64,000 nt of DNA from G963662675 sp963662675 (GCA_963662675.2 CAXXHP010000004.1:496001-560000); one strand, 5' to 3'. Numbered from the stretch's first letter, positions 17,656 through 26,607 are shown. Numbers and translations: made by a program. The notes: generated from the letters alone by a model not told the origin.

Positions 17656-18427
17656 GATTTTTATTCAGACAGATATTCGGACAAATTAAGGGATCAGTTT
17701 AATTGGATCAATTGCTATTTACGGTGACTAGTTTTTTTAAAGTATCGATTTCAGTTCATCTTCAATAAGATTTCGAATTTCATCACATACCTTTCAAATT
17801 ATCCCTTTAATGAGATGTTTCCCGAAACAAACATCTTGGCTGTCTCTTTTTTCATTAGGTGGGATAACTTCAACTGTAAGTATTAATGGTAAAGTCCCCA
17901 TTTTGCCGTTAGGTGAGAAGTATGGCCTAGGGAGGTTTTGGATCAGAAAACAAGAGCGAAAATTAGGAGAGGGTAGAATTTTAATCATTAAAAAAAATGA
18001 ATTGAAATATCTAAAATTTCAGTACTACAATATGAATAAGCTTTTAATTATGTACTTGAATTGTTCATTAGCCGTTTTTATATGCAAAAATGGACTAGCT
18101 TTTTATGTCAAAACTAATGGATGTTAAAGTTAGGAATCATGCTGGAATTAAATAGGGCGGATAGATTATGTTGAACTATTATTTCATGAATTTGGTTTTC
18201 GAAGCTTTCTGTTACTTCAATGTCTACAACTTTTTTTACCAATAACGGCAAGCCGGTAATATTAAACATGGCAGTAAATAACCGTCTCCATTTAGAGTTT
18301 GTCAATAAGGTAATATATTCCGTAAGAGTTTTAAAGATTAATTCAGTAAGATTCAAAATGAATTGAACATCAGTTTAAATTCATGTAATACAATACACAT
18401 AAGAAAAATTTTATGTTGTATTCTCGC
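17656..18427. other. gene-poor stretch before the recombinase
   Basis: I see no convincing gene in these ~770 bp. Short frames exist on both strands (for example 17810-18127 plus, 18114-18356 minus). They overlap each other, have no start context and no recognisable domain. One or both could be decayed remnants at the left edge of the array. Confidence 0.5.
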
Positions 18428-18457
18428 TTGAGATAATATAATTATATTGTAAATTTG
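18428..18457 (+). promoter_or_regulatory. promoter of the array recombinase
   Basis: TTG (18428-18430), a 19-nt spacer and TAAATTTG (18450-18457) are a textbook -33/-7 pair for the Bacteroidota primary sigma factor. The predicted leader before the ATG at 18477 is only about a dozen bases. Confidence 0.7.
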
Positions 18458-18476
18458 ATCTCGAAAACCAAACCGA

Positions 18477-19610
18477 ATGAACCAAGGTAAAACCATTACA
18501 CTTACAACCTCCCTGCTGCGGCAAATGCCGGTGATTTGTATTGGTTTTGGGTGCGACAGTGAACTGGCAGCCATTGTTAAACAATTTGAAGGTATACACT
18601 GGAGCCAGACACTTAAAACCTGGTATATGCCGAAAGAGCAATTTGACCTGAATATTATTTTTAAAACATTTAGGGGTATTGCGTGGGTAGATTATTCAAA
18701 ACTAAAGGTGAACCCGGTTTGTCAAACTAATTCAGAAAAGGAAAATAAAGATTACACACACAGAAAAAATACAAAACTCCCCAAAGGATACCTTGAGAAA
18801 TTAGAGCAAAAGCGTTATAGCTCAAATACAATCAATACATATTCGGCATATTTCAAAGATTATATGCATTTTTTCAAGGACAGAGATTTGTCTCATATTC
18901 AGATTCAGGAAATCAATGATTATATTCTGTCTTTAATTCAATTGGGGAATATTTCTGGGAGTGAACAAAATCAACGGATCAATGCCATCAAGTTTTATTA
19001 TGAGAAAGTATTGGGGCGGGAAAAGCAGTTCATACATATAGAAAGGCCACGAAAAGAAAAGATACTTCCAGATACGTTAAGCAAAACCGATATACAAGCG
19101 ATTCTGGTAAAAACCGCTAACTTAAAACACAAGTGTTTACTTGAGTTAATTTACTCGGCAGGATTAAGAAGGAGTGAAGTTTTAACGATGAAATTAACTG
19201 ATATTGATTCGAAAAGGATGTTGATAAAAATACGAGGAGGTAAAGGGAAAAAGGATAGGTATTCTCTTTTATCGACAAATGTACTTGAGCATTTGAGGCA
19301 ATATTTTCTTGCATATAAGCCTAAAGATCTACTATTTGAAGGACAGGGTGGCAACCAGTATTCGAGTACCAGTATTACCCGGGTGTTAAAAAAATCGGCC
19401 GAAAAAGCAGGAATAAAGAGAAGGGTGCATTTACATATGTTGCGACATTCATTTGCCACTCATTTGCTTGAGCAGGGAACAAACCTGAGGGTAATACAAA
19501 ATCTGTTAGGGCATGAGAGTATACAAACAACAGAGATTTATACACATGTTTCAAATTTGGAAATACAAAAGGTTATCAATCCGATTGATGAAATTATAAG
19601 CAAAACATGA
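18477..19610 (+). CDS. tyrosine recombinase of the cassette array (non-canonical integron integrase)
   Basis: The protein has 377 residues. Residues 1-70 form an extra N-terminal domain (GFGCDSELAAIVKQF, KTWYMPKEQF) seen in many Bacteroidota recombinases. A SAM-like core-binding domain (about 95-185) and the catalytic domain follow. The catalytic residues are visible: Arg in SAGLRRSE (about 231), Lys in GGKGKKDR, His320 and Arg323 in HMLRHSFATH, His346 in LLGHES, and Tyr355 in EIYTHVS. Canonical IntI proteins carry an additional patch of about 20 residues between motifs II and III; it is absent here, and the spacing is XerC/D-like. It is transcribed toward the array, unlike most intI genes. 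It ends about 95 bp before the first cassette junction and is presumably the enzyme that moves the cassettes. Confidence 0.8.
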   Translation: MNQGKTITLTTSLLRQMPVICIGFGCDSELAAIVKQFEGIHWSQTLKTWYMPKEQFDLNIIFKTFRGIAWVDYSKLKVNPVCQTNSEKENKDYTHRKNTKLPKGYLEKLEQKRYSSNTINTYSAYFKDYMHFFKDRDLSHIQIQEINDYILSLIQLGNISGSEQNQRINAIKFYYEKVLGREKQFIHIERPRKEKILPDTLSKTDIQAILVKTANLKHKCLLELIYSAGLRRSEVLTMKLTDIDSKRMLIKIRGGKGKKDRYSLLSTNVLEHLRQYFLAYKPKDLLFEGQGGNQYSSTSITRVLKKSAEKAGIKRRVHLHMLRHSFATHLLEQGTNLRVIQNLLGHESIQTTEIYTHVSNLEIQKVINPIDEIISKT

Positions 19611-19713
19611 AATGTGTCATTTACAACGCTAATTTATTGGAAACGACACATTTTGTTACATATATAGAAAATATAATGTGCATAAATGTCCCACTACACC
19701 TACGTTAGGTGGC
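19610..19713 (+). other. attI-like primary recombination site
   Basis: The first cassette junction is GTTAGGTGGC at 19704-19713. Between the recombinase stop and this point lies a 9-bp inverted repeat, AAATGTGTC (19610-19618) and GACACATTT (19645-19653), plus A/T-rich sequence. The repeat may be recombinase binding sites or a weak terminator. No attC-like long palindrome is present, as expected for attI. Confidence 0.5.
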
Positions 19714-19777
19714 ATTTAAAAAAACTCTCCACTTGATGAAAATTAGATATGATTTATTGAATTAGATAAAATACAAT

Positions 19778-20437
19778 ATGAAAAAATTTATAGAATTTGA
19801 AATAAGAAATTCAGAAACAAAGCTCATTGAGCTATTGAATTTGCTTAAATCGTCGGAAACAAATAAATGGAAATTTGAAAAAAAATTGACAAAAGATTAT
19901 GCCTCGAATATTTCGCTTGCGGAAGAAAATGTTGCCTGTTTTAAAGCAAATTCCACAAAGTATTTTGAAGCAACAATATGGATTGTAATAAATGACAGTG
20001 TTTTAAAGGTCTCAAATATAGTATCAAGGAAAGTTCCCTACTTAGGAAAAGATATTTACAATCTCATTGTAACTGATTTTCACAAAGAATACGTGAGTAA
20101 ATATATCACTAAAGAATATGACATTAATCTAACTTCGAATGAGGTAACAATAGAAGAAATTGCGAATAAAGAAACTGCTGACAAACTTAAAAAGTGGGAA
20201 TCACTTTGTAATCGCTCGACTGGAAATTCTCATCCTTATGATAGAGAACGTTGGTTTGAATTTATCAAAACTGCTGTTGATACTAACTCTGAGTTAATGG
20301 TTGGTGATTTGGAACAATGGTTGACAGAAGAAAAAAATTGGTTTGTCGATGAAGAAAATAGTGTAACTGAGAGAATTGTTCTTGATTTTGAATATGGTAT
20401 TGATTTATTGAAATATTATGTTGGAAAAAGTAACTAA
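19778..20437 (+). CDS. cassette A: unknown protein, partner of the PIN gene
   Basis: The 219-residue protein is rich in Lys and Glu with no signal peptide or membrane helix. I do not recognise a domain. The C-terminal part (NRSTGNSHPYDRERWFEFI, then an acidic tail) looks like a separate helical unit. Its last 20 bases overlap the start of the PIN-domain gene in the same cassette, the arrangement of a two-gene toxin/antitoxin or defence module, so it may be the partner or antidote. That is inference. Confidence 0.65.
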   Translation: MKKFIEFEIRNSETKLIELLNLLKSSETNKWKFEKKLTKDYASNISLAEENVACFKANSTKYFEATIWIVINDSVLKVSNIVSRKVPYLGKDIYNLIVTDFHKEYVSKYITKEYDINLTSNEVTIEEIANKETADKLKKWESLCNRSTGNSHPYDRERWFEFIKTAVDTNSELMVGDLEQWLTEEKNWFVDEENSVTERIVLDFEYGIDLLKYYVGKSN

Positions 20438-21128
20438 GAAATCAGTAGAAAAATTTATTTCTCAATTAGAGGTTCCAGAACCTGTCTTTCTTTTTTGGGA
20501 TACTTGTAGTTTGCTTGATATTATTCGCTTACCGTTCAGAACTAATTCAAAAAGACACTTAGATTTTTATCAACGAATTAAAACACTAATTGACGAAGGT
20601 CAAATTATCTCAGTTGCTTCTGAGCTGACAATAGCCGAACTTGGTTATAACTTTCAAAAGGTTGAGCTTGAATATGATAATTACTTAAAGAAACTGCAAA
20701 GAGATTTTAATCTTCACCAAGACTATCTAATACAATGCAATAATATAGATGAACCAATTCTTCCTTTTACATTAAGTGAAAAAGGACTAAAACAGTATTT
20801 ACTTAAATTGTTTAATGAAATAGTTTCAAAAACAACCTTTATTTCGGAGAAACAGGCATTTAATAAGTTTGCGCATTTTAGGGTTTCTTATCATATGGCT
20901 CCTGCTCAAAAGAAAGGTGAATATAAAGATTGTTATATCTGGGCAACTTGCTTAGAGTTAGCAAAAGAGACTCCCGAAAATAGTCAAATCTATTTTTTCA
21001 CAAGAAATAAAGATGACTTCTTTGAAAATGGAAATTTATTTGAATTAATTGAAAATGATTGTAATAACACTGCAATTGACATTAAATATGAAGTTGGAGA
21101 CTTATTGGGTGATATCCTGAATAATTAA
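20418..21128 (+). CDS. cassette A: PIN-like domain ribonuclease
   Basis: The 236-residue protein has acidic residues in PIN order: FWDTCSLLDI (first Asp), SELTIAELGYN (Glu), KGEYKDCYIWATCLE (Asp) and FFTRNKDDF (last Asp). PIN-type enzymes cleave RNA and are often toxins. It is longer than VapC (about 130 residues) and resembles the larger DUF4935-type proteins. It overlaps the upstream gene by 20 bases. The R'' of the cassette begins 5 bp after its stop. Confidence 0.7.
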   Translation: MLEKVTKKSVEKFISQLEVPEPVFLFWDTCSLLDIIRLPFRTNSKRHLDFYQRIKTLIDEGQIISVASELTIAELGYNFQKVELEYDNYLKKLQRDFNLHQDYLIQCNNIDEPILPFTLSEKGLKQYLLKLFNEIVSKTTFISEKQAFNKFAHFRVSYHMAPAQKKGEYKDCYIWATCLELAKETPENSQIYFFTRNKDDFFENGNLFELIENDCNNTAIDIKYEVGDLLGDILNN

Positions 21129-21132
21129 AAAC

Positions 21133-21328
21133 GCCACCTAACAAAGTGTCATATGTAATGCGGGTTTCAGCGGTTTTTTAGGCTGCGGCACGTTGTTGCA
21201 ACACCGCCAATTCGTCTTTGACGATTTGACGTAAAAATTGAAATACTGAATAAACGAATTGGCTACGTGCGTAATTGAAAGTTTCGTACTTTTAATCCCG
21301 CACTACACATACACAAACCGTTATGGGC
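21133..21328 (+). other. attC of cassette A
   Basis: R'' GCCACCTAAC (21133-21142) and R' core GTTATGGGC (from 21320) flank imperfectly complementary arms (AATGCGGG/CCCGCACT and beyond). The bottom strand reads TTTGT|TAGG at R'', an empty intron target. Confidence 0.75.
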
Positions 21329-21353
21329 AAGGTTGAAAAAAGCAAAATAATGA

Positions 21354-22112
21354 ATGGACACCTTTGATTTAATTATATCGATAATTTTTATAATTGGGAT
21401 TGGATTAGTCCTTTATTTGATTTTGCGCAACCCAGTTTACATGTTCAAGACTTTTCTACGTGGACTAAAATCTCATCCCAATTGGGCTGTAAAAATTGTT
21501 TTCTCACCTATTTGGTTACCAGCCTGGTTAATTGACAGAATCTTTGGACTCAAATTATTCATTGAGGAATTTGAGGACGCTTCAAAACCAACTAAAATTT
21601 CATTCTCTGAATATGACAAGTACATATTCGTTAACTCGGCAAATTTAGTGCACATTGAGAAAGTGTTACATTCATTTGAAAGTGATTTCGACCCGACTGA
21701 GTTTAATTACCGATTGAATGGTTGTAAAATAAAAACATCTGAGTTCGGAGAAAATTTGATTTTAAAACTGGAAGGCGAAATTGAATTTAAAAGTTTCAAT
21801 AGCCTTGTTCATTATCTTGACAATTCAGCTCCCAAAGACAAAGTTTACAATGTGAAAGGGATTTTGATTAATAAAAATACTAAGCCAGATTCCTATTTCA
21901 TTTTTAACGACACTGCATTCACATTGAAGTTGATTGGAAAAACATATAAAAACAAAAAAATGTATGTTGACATCAATCCAGAAACTGAATTAAATGACAC
22001 GATTTTCTTTAATTCAAATATGGATTATTTTAAAAATTTCGACTTTGACAAATTTAATAATGAGATATATAGATTAAAATTAAAAGAATTGAAATTAAAA
22101 CCCAGCCCATAA
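21354..22112 (+). CDS. cassette B: membrane-anchored protein of unknown function
   Basis: The 252-residue protein has an N-terminal transmembrane helix (IISIIFIIGIGLVLYLIL), a second, shorter hydrophobic stretch (VFSPIWLPAWLI) and a soluble C-terminal region of about 180 residues with no recognised motif. A second in-frame ATG does not exist near the start. The stop codon lies inside R'' (CCATAA), so the coding region runs into the attC. It is a single-gene cassette. Confidence 0.65.
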   Translation: MDTFDLIISIIFIIGIGLVLYLILRNPVYMFKTFLRGLKSHPNWAVKIVFSPIWLPAWLIDRIFGLKLFIEEFEDASKPTKISFSEYDKYIFVNSANLVHIEKVLHSFESDFDPTEFNYRLNGCKIKTSEFGENLILKLEGEIEFKSFNSLVHYLDNSAPKDKVYNVKGILINKNTKPDSYFIFNDTAFTLKLIGKTYKNKKMYVDINPETELNDTIFFNSNMDYFKNFDFDKFNNEIYRLKLKELKLKPSP

Positions 22113-22241
22113 CAAATTGTAAATTGCATTGCGGGGTTCGTAGTGTGTCGTTCGCTGGATTCTCGTTTCGCAGTTCAGTCCTATCGGACATGAACGCTCT
22201 TTGAAATCCGCAACGACAACTTACAAGTGACCGTTATGTTT
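22105..22241 (+). other. attC of cassette B
   Basis: R'' GCCCATAAC (22105-22113), R' GTTATGTTT from 22233. It shares long stretches (ATTCTCGTTTCGCAGTTC and others) with the attC of cassette L, so the two belong to one attC family. Confidence 0.75.
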
Positions 22242-22242
22242 C

Positions 22243-22718
22243 ATTTAGAAAAAAGAGATTTTAAAATAAAAATTGCCATTATTTGTAAACGCAAGCTTTC
22301 TACTTTACATTTAAATAACTATTTTTAAAATCACAATTTAATTACTGAAACCCCCAACACACTAGGATAATATGAAAAGGTTTGTGCAGTTGATTTTATC
22401 TAAAACGTTGGTCATTGTCTAAGTTCTTTGACTGGAATACGAAAATCGATACTTAAAAGCAGCCTAAAAAAGAATGGTTGGGGCAGATCTCGGTTTGTAA
22501 ATAAAGTGCAGTCCGAAAACGAATTTCCAAAAACAGCTCTCCCACTCTTTAGTATCTGCTAACGGAATGATGAACAGCATTCTGAAACTAAGTCAATTCA
22601 GGCTGATTGATTTCTAAAATTGCCAAAGTTCAATAAAAAAAGTAGTTGCTCTCTAAGATGGTCAGCATTACAAAAATACGTTCTGAAAAGAATACAGAAC
22701 CAGCATACATAAAAAACG
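22243..22718. other. cassette C: ORF-less cassette body
   Basis: Nothing longer than a few tens of codons is open in the cassette direction, and no domain is recognisable. The longer frames around 22598-22858 run through the attC palindrome and are artefacts. The cassette may carry a promoter or small RNA, or a decayed gene. I see no strong hairpins like those of cassette E. Confidence 0.55.
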
Positions 22719-22856
22719 AAAACATAACATATTGTCATATGGCAGGCGGGCGCTTTAGCGGTTTGACTAGTCAAACCAGTATTGCAACGTCCTTCCGGTC
22801 TGACAGGATTTCTTTGGGAAATCCCGCCCGACCACATACAAGTAACCGTTGGCGGT
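22719..22856 (+). other. attC of cassette C
   Basis: R'' GAAAACATAAC (22718-22728) and R' GTTGGCGGT from 22848. Arms GGCAGGCGGGCG and CCCGCCCGACC pair. It is very similar to the attC of cassette K. Confidence 0.75.
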
Positions 22857-22955
22857 AATGTGAAAAAAGCCGAAAACGATTACAACAAGGCAAGATTTGA
22901 CTAAAATTATCGGCTAAATACTATGGAACTTTGCATAAATCAAAAACAGATAATT

Positions 22956-23819
22956 ATGCAAATATTAGTAACAGGAGCTACCGGAAATCTTGGCAATTCA
23001 GTCATTGAAACATTATTAAAGAATATTCCAACTCAAAACATCTCTGCCCTTGTTCGAGAAGAAGAAAAAATATCAGAGATAAAAGCAAAAGGGATAAATG
23101 TTTTTCAGGGAGATTATGATAATGTGTCCGCTCTTAAAAGTGCAATGGCGAATGTAGATACAGTTCTTTTAATTTCAGCAGGCGACCAAGGCGACCGAAT
23201 GCAGCAACACAGAAATGTCATTGATGCCGCTAAAAAATCAGGAGTTGAAAATATTGCATACACAAGTAGGGCAATGCGGAATAGAGAAACACTCGCTCAT
23301 CTACTAATGGAAGAACACTTTCTTACAGAAGATTATATTAAAGCAAGTGGACTAAACTATACCATTTTTAGAAACACCTTGTATATGGATGTACTCCCAA
23401 TTTTTGTAGGTAAACAAGTGTTTGAAAGGGGTATTTTTCAACCTGCAGGAGATGGGAAAGTAGCTTTTGCATTAAGAAAAGAAATGGGCGAAGCAATGGC
23501 GAATGTGTTGTCAAATGAAGGTTGTGAAAACAAAACATACAAATTCACAAACAATGAGGCCTATTCATTTTATGATATTGCAAAGGCATTGACAACACTT
23601 TCAGGAAAAGAAGTAAAATATCATCCAGTGGATATTTCTACCTTTCAAGAAAGAATGAGACCAACAGGAATTCCAGAACCAATGCTTCAAAAAGTAGTTG
23701 AATTCAACACCGATATAAAAAACGGACAGGAAGACGAAATAACCAATGATTTAGAAAAGAAATTGGGTCGCAAACCAACAATGCTAAAAGAAGGCTTAAA
23801 AACACTCTTTGAATTATAA
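22956..23819 (+). CDS. cassette D: NmrA-like NAD(P)-binding oxidoreductase
   Basis: The start at 22956 (MQILVTGATGNLGNSVIETL) puts the GxxGxxG nucleotide motif at the N-terminus, as in the family; the frame extends 11 codons upstream. The 287-residue protein is an atypical short-chain dehydrogenase of the NmrA/QOR2 group. This group either reduces quinones with NADPH or senses NADP. It is followed after 14 bp by an AraC regulator in the same cassette. Confidence 0.8.
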   Translation: MQILVTGATGNLGNSVIETLLKNIPTQNISALVREEEKISEIKAKGINVFQGDYDNVSALKSAMANVDTVLLISAGDQGDRMQQHRNVIDAAKKSGVENIAYTSRAMRNRETLAHLLMEEHFLTEDYIKASGLNYTIFRNTLYMDVLPIFVGKQVFERGIFQPAGDGKVAFALRKEMGEAMANVLSNEGCENKTYKFTNNEAYSFYDIAKALTTLSGKEVKYHPVDISTFQERMRPTGIPEPMLQKVVEFNTDIKNGQEDEITNDLEKKLGRKPTMLKEGLKTLFEL

Positions 23820-23833
23820 AAATAAATTGCACT

Positions 23834-24745
23834 ATGTCAAAACCATATAATATAAAATCTATAACGGAATACCATAAAGTTATGGATTTGCCCAAACCTG
23901 AACATCCGCTGATTAGTATAATAAAATTCGAGGATATTAAACGTAATGAAACCAGCCCAATAAACATTACGAATGATTTCTATTCCATCGCTTTAAAAAA
24001 AGATTTTAATGCCAAATTAAAGTATGGTCAACAGGAATATGATTTTGATGAAGGCGTATTGCATTTTATATCTCCAAGGCAGGTTCTTTCTTTTGAATTT
24101 AGAACGGATGAAGAATTAAACCATAAAGGGTGGTTATTACTTGTACATTCCGATTTCCTTTGGAACACTCCGCTATCAAAAAAAATAAAGGAATATGAAT
24201 ATTTTGATTACAAAATAAACGAGGCACTGCATTTGTCTGACAAAGAGGAAAAAATGATTATTGGTGTAATGCAAAGTATTGCTCAAGAATATCAAGCAAA
24301 TATTGACCATTTCAGTCAAGATGTAATCATTGCACAGTTAGCGTTATTATTGACCTATTCTGAACGTTTTTACCAACGTCAATTTACTACACGAAAAATT
24401 ACGAATCACACTATCTTAAACCAATTTGAGGAATTGCTATCGGCTTATTATAGTAAAGGAAATTTAATAGAAAATGCAATACCTACAGTTCAGTATTTTG
24501 CAAATGAGCTAAATCTATCTGCCAATTATTTAAGCAGATTATTAAAAATGCTGACAGGACAAAGTACTAAACATTTTATTCAAGATAAAATAATTGATTT
24601 AGCAAAAGAAAGACTGTCAACTACCGATTTGTCGGTTAGTGAAATTGCATACGAATTAGGCTTTGAGCACATACAATCTTTTAGCAAATTATTTAAAAGT
24701 AAAACTGACTTTACACCTTCTGAATTCCGAGAATCATTTAACTGA
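23834..24745 (+). CDS. cassette D: AraC family transcription regulator
   Basis: The 303-residue protein has an N-terminal cupin-like sensing region and two C-terminal helix-turn-helix motifs (about 205-300). LSANYLSRLLKMLTGQSTKHF and LSVSEIAYELGFEHIQSF are the usual recognition segments. It probably controls the oxidoreductase gene just upstream. Two-gene enzyme-plus-regulator cassettes are rare but coherent. Confidence 0.85.
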   Translation: MSKPYNIKSITEYHKVMDLPKPEHPLISIIKFEDIKRNETSPINITNDFYSIALKKDFNAKLKYGQQEYDFDEGVLHFISPRQVLSFEFRTDEELNHKGWLLLVHSDFLWNTPLSKKIKEYEYFDYKINEALHLSDKEEKMIIGVMQSIAQEYQANIDHFSQDVIIAQLALLLTYSERFYQRQFTTRKITNHTILNQFEELLSAYYSKGNLIENAIPTVQYFANELNLSANYLSRLLKMLTGQSTKHFIQDKIIDLAKERLSTTDLSVSEIAYELGFEHIQSFSKLFKSKTDFTPSEFRESFN

Positions 24746-24759
24746 AAAAATAAAACACT

Positions 24760-24893
24760 ACCGCCAACAACGTATATAAAAAATAGCGGTTTGGTGCTAA
24801 CCTGAACCGTTTTTGTTTTTAATTAAGTATCTTGCTTATCGAAAAATAAGAGCATCTAAACCCGCTACTTTTCATATACAAGACCGTTATGTT
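24760..24893 (+). other. attC of cassette D
   Basis: R'' ACCGCCAAC (24760-24768), R' GTTATGTTT from 24886. The bottom strand at R'' reads GTTGT|TGGCGG, an unoccupied intron target. Confidence 0.75.
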
Positions 24894-24971
24894 TCATTGT
24901 GTAAACAGCAGGCTAAAAACAGTCACAATTACTGTATCTTTTAAAGGATGCTAAAATGTTTTTTGAAAACC

Positions 24972-25231
24972 TTGGGGTTAAAAAAAATGCTGAACGCATT
25001 TTGGTTTCAGGTCTTGGAACGGTAGGACCGTGGAAGCTTGCTTCTGACGTCTGATCGACGAAAAGACCTGTCAAAGTTCCCATTTTTGTGGGACAAAGTC
25101 AAGGGGTGTAAAAATGGAAGGACTTTTAACCCCAATTTTTCAAACAATTTTATCTTGGAAGTGATTGAAAATTTCAAGACCAAATAATGAAAAGCCTTCG
25201 GCTTTGTTGATGAAAAAATAAAATTTTCAAT
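24972..25231. ncRNA. cassette E: predicted structured RNA (copy 1)
   Basis: The cassette has no plausible protein gene in its own direction but a dense set of perfect inverted repeats. An outer 12-bp helix (24972-24983 with 25124-25135) encloses an 8-bp helix, CAGGTCTT/AAGACCTG (25008-25015, 25063-25070). This in turn closes over three consecutive hairpins (25019-25031, 25033-25044, 25048-25060), a four-way-junction cloverleaf. A TCCCA/TGGGA hairpin (25078-25093) follows. Outside the 12-bp helix comes a second unit, an 11-bp helix (25164-25174 with 25221-25231), around AAAGCC/GGCTTT (25191-25205). The strand is not decidable. A 77-codon minus-strand frame (25007-25240) overlaps but shows no domain. 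Confidence 0.6.
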
Positions 25232-25379
25232 GGCCATCATCCATTAACGTACAGACAATCCATTCGACTATCCTTATACCAGTATAAAGTGAATAGATGG
25301 ATCTTAAAGTGACTGTTTAAAGAAAGGCCTGTTTTCACAACGCCGTTGGTTAAATAAAAAATGATAAATTTAACAACAT

Positions 25380-25513
25380 AAACATAACAATGTGCGATAT
25401 ACCATAGTGGGGACAGTGCCTCCAAGGCATCTGTTTTCCGCCCGATTGTCTTTCGTCCTGCGGACGGACAATCACACGTAAAACCACTATGGTACATGCA
25501 CTATACGTTAACG
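25380..25513 (+). other. attC of cassette E
   Basis: R'' AAACATAAC (25380-25388), R' GTTAACG from 25507. The arms ACCATAGTGG and CCACTATGGT are perfectly complementary, a strong attC hairpin. Confidence 0.8.
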
Positions 25514-25855
25514 AACATACGCAACAACCAGTTGTCCATCAATTACTGATGTTTGTGGTTGTCCTGTAATGTCGCTTTTCATAATTTGGATAGCTTGGTC
25601 GGTAGGCATACTTTTAATAAGTGCAGCACAACTGTTTATTCCTAACGTACGTTCGTTAACAACAGCTATATGTAAACCGCTGTTCTCATCCGAACTTTCG
25701 CCATGCGCTGCCTCTATTTCATCAATAATTAATTGTGCTTCATTGGCAGTTATCAGCACTCCTTCTTCATAGCTGAAGCTTTTACTGTCCATTTCTTCGC
25801 CATTTTCTCGGCAAGTTTCTATTTGGATTTTTAGGTTCTTTAATATTTCTTCCAT
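25508..25855 (-). CDS. cassette F: small unknown protein in reverse orientation
   Basis: The 115-residue acidic protein (EEILKNLKIQIETCRENGEE at the N-terminus) has no recognised domain, signal or membrane helix. It is the only cassette gene on the minus strand. Its stop codon TTA (25508-25510) is built from the cassette core GTTAAC, so it ends exactly at the junction. Expression would need an own promoter. The frame composition looks coding, but the call is tentative. Confidence 0.55.
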   Translation of the reverse strand: MEEILKNLKIQIETCRENGEEMDSKSFSYEEGVLITANEAQLIIDEIEAAHGESSDENSGLHIAVVNERTLGINSCAALIKSMPTDQAIQIMKSDITGQPQTSVIDGQLVVAYVR

Positions 25856-25911
25856 CGCTCGTAAATTTTAAAGTTTTATACTCGTATTAAATTAATTCTG
25901 TAATCAAACTG

Positions 25912-25942
25912 CGGTCAACACATAGCCAAACCGTTAGGCAAC
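25912..25942 (+). other. vestigial attC of cassette F (right arm only)
   Basis: ACACATAGCCAAACCGTTAGGC resembles the right arm of attC A (ACATACACAAACCGTTATGG). No R'' complementary to the cassette start is found upstream, so the left arm seems deleted. Confidence 0.4.
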
Positions 25943-25983
25943 AGCAAAAAAGACCACTAAAACATCCAAGATTGGATTAAAAA

Positions 25984-26607
25984 ATGGATAAGATAAAAGA
26001 GCATTTTGAAACTGAGGCAAAGGAATTCGACGAAATCATTATAAAGTTGATACCGTATTATGAGCAGATGGTGGATTCACTCGTGAGTTCGATTCATTTC
26101 AACGACAATGCCCATATTAGAGTTATTGATTTAGGTTGCGGGACAGGAACGATTGCAAAGAAAATATCAGATAGATACACAAATTCGACAATTGTATGCC
26201 TTGATATTGCTTCAAATATGATTGAGATGGCTCAATTAAAATTAGCAGGACATCCAAAGACTGAATTTATAAACGATGATTTCTCAAAGATAAATTTCAC
26301 AGAAAAATTTGATGTGGTGGTATCTTCGTTGGCATTGCATCATCTTGAGACCGATAAACAGAAAAAGGAATTCTACAAGAGGATTTTCGACAACCTGAAA
26401 ACAAATGGGATTTTCATAAATGCGGATGTTGTTTTAGGTTCATCGGATTACTGGCAAGACTTATACATGCAAAAGTGGATTAAATACATGAATAAGAGTG
26501 TTTCGATAGAAGAGATTCAGACAAACTGGATTCCGAAATACGAATTAGAGGATAGACCAGCAATCTTGATTGACCAAATTCAATGGCTTAAAGAGATTGG
26601 ATTTTAG
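25984..26607 (+). CDS. cassette G: class I SAM-dependent methyltransferase
   Basis: The 207-residue protein has motif I VIDLGCGTGTIAKKI, the acidic residue after the second strand (VCLDIASNMIEMA), and VVVSSLALHHLE at motif IV. This is a small-molecule-type methyltransferase (UbiE/Methyltransf_25 group). The substrate is unknown. It shares its cassette with an acetyltransferase, which suggests a modification or resistance cassette. Confidence 0.8.
   Translation: MDKIKEHFETEAKEFDEIIIKLIPYYEQMVDSLVSSIHFNDNAHIRVIDLGCGTGTIAKKISDRYTNSTIVCLDIASNMIEMAQLKLAGHPKTEFINDDFSKINFTEKFDVVVSSLALHHLETDKQKKEFYKRIFDNLKTNGIFINADVVLGSSDYWQDLYMQKWIKYMNKSVSIEEIQTNWIPKYELEDRPAILIDQIQWLKEIGF

Noticed and set aside
17810..18127. 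105-codon plus-strand frame between tRNA and recombinase
   Set aside because: No domain, no start context, and overlapped by a minus-strand frame of equal quality; reported only as gene-poor sequence.
18477..19610. Calling the recombinase a canonical IntI
   Set aside because: The residues between the Lys motif and HxxR are too few to hold the IntI-specific patch; the spacing is XerC/D-like.
22646..22858. Frames on both strands spanning attC C
   Set aside because: They run through the palindrome and exist on both strands, as expected for an inverted-repeat artefact.
25007..25497. Two minus-strand frames (77 and 86 codons) in cassettes E and J as proteins
   Set aside because: One coincides with the nested perfect helices and the other runs through attC; no domain is visible, so RNA is the better explanation, though the first cannot be excluded.
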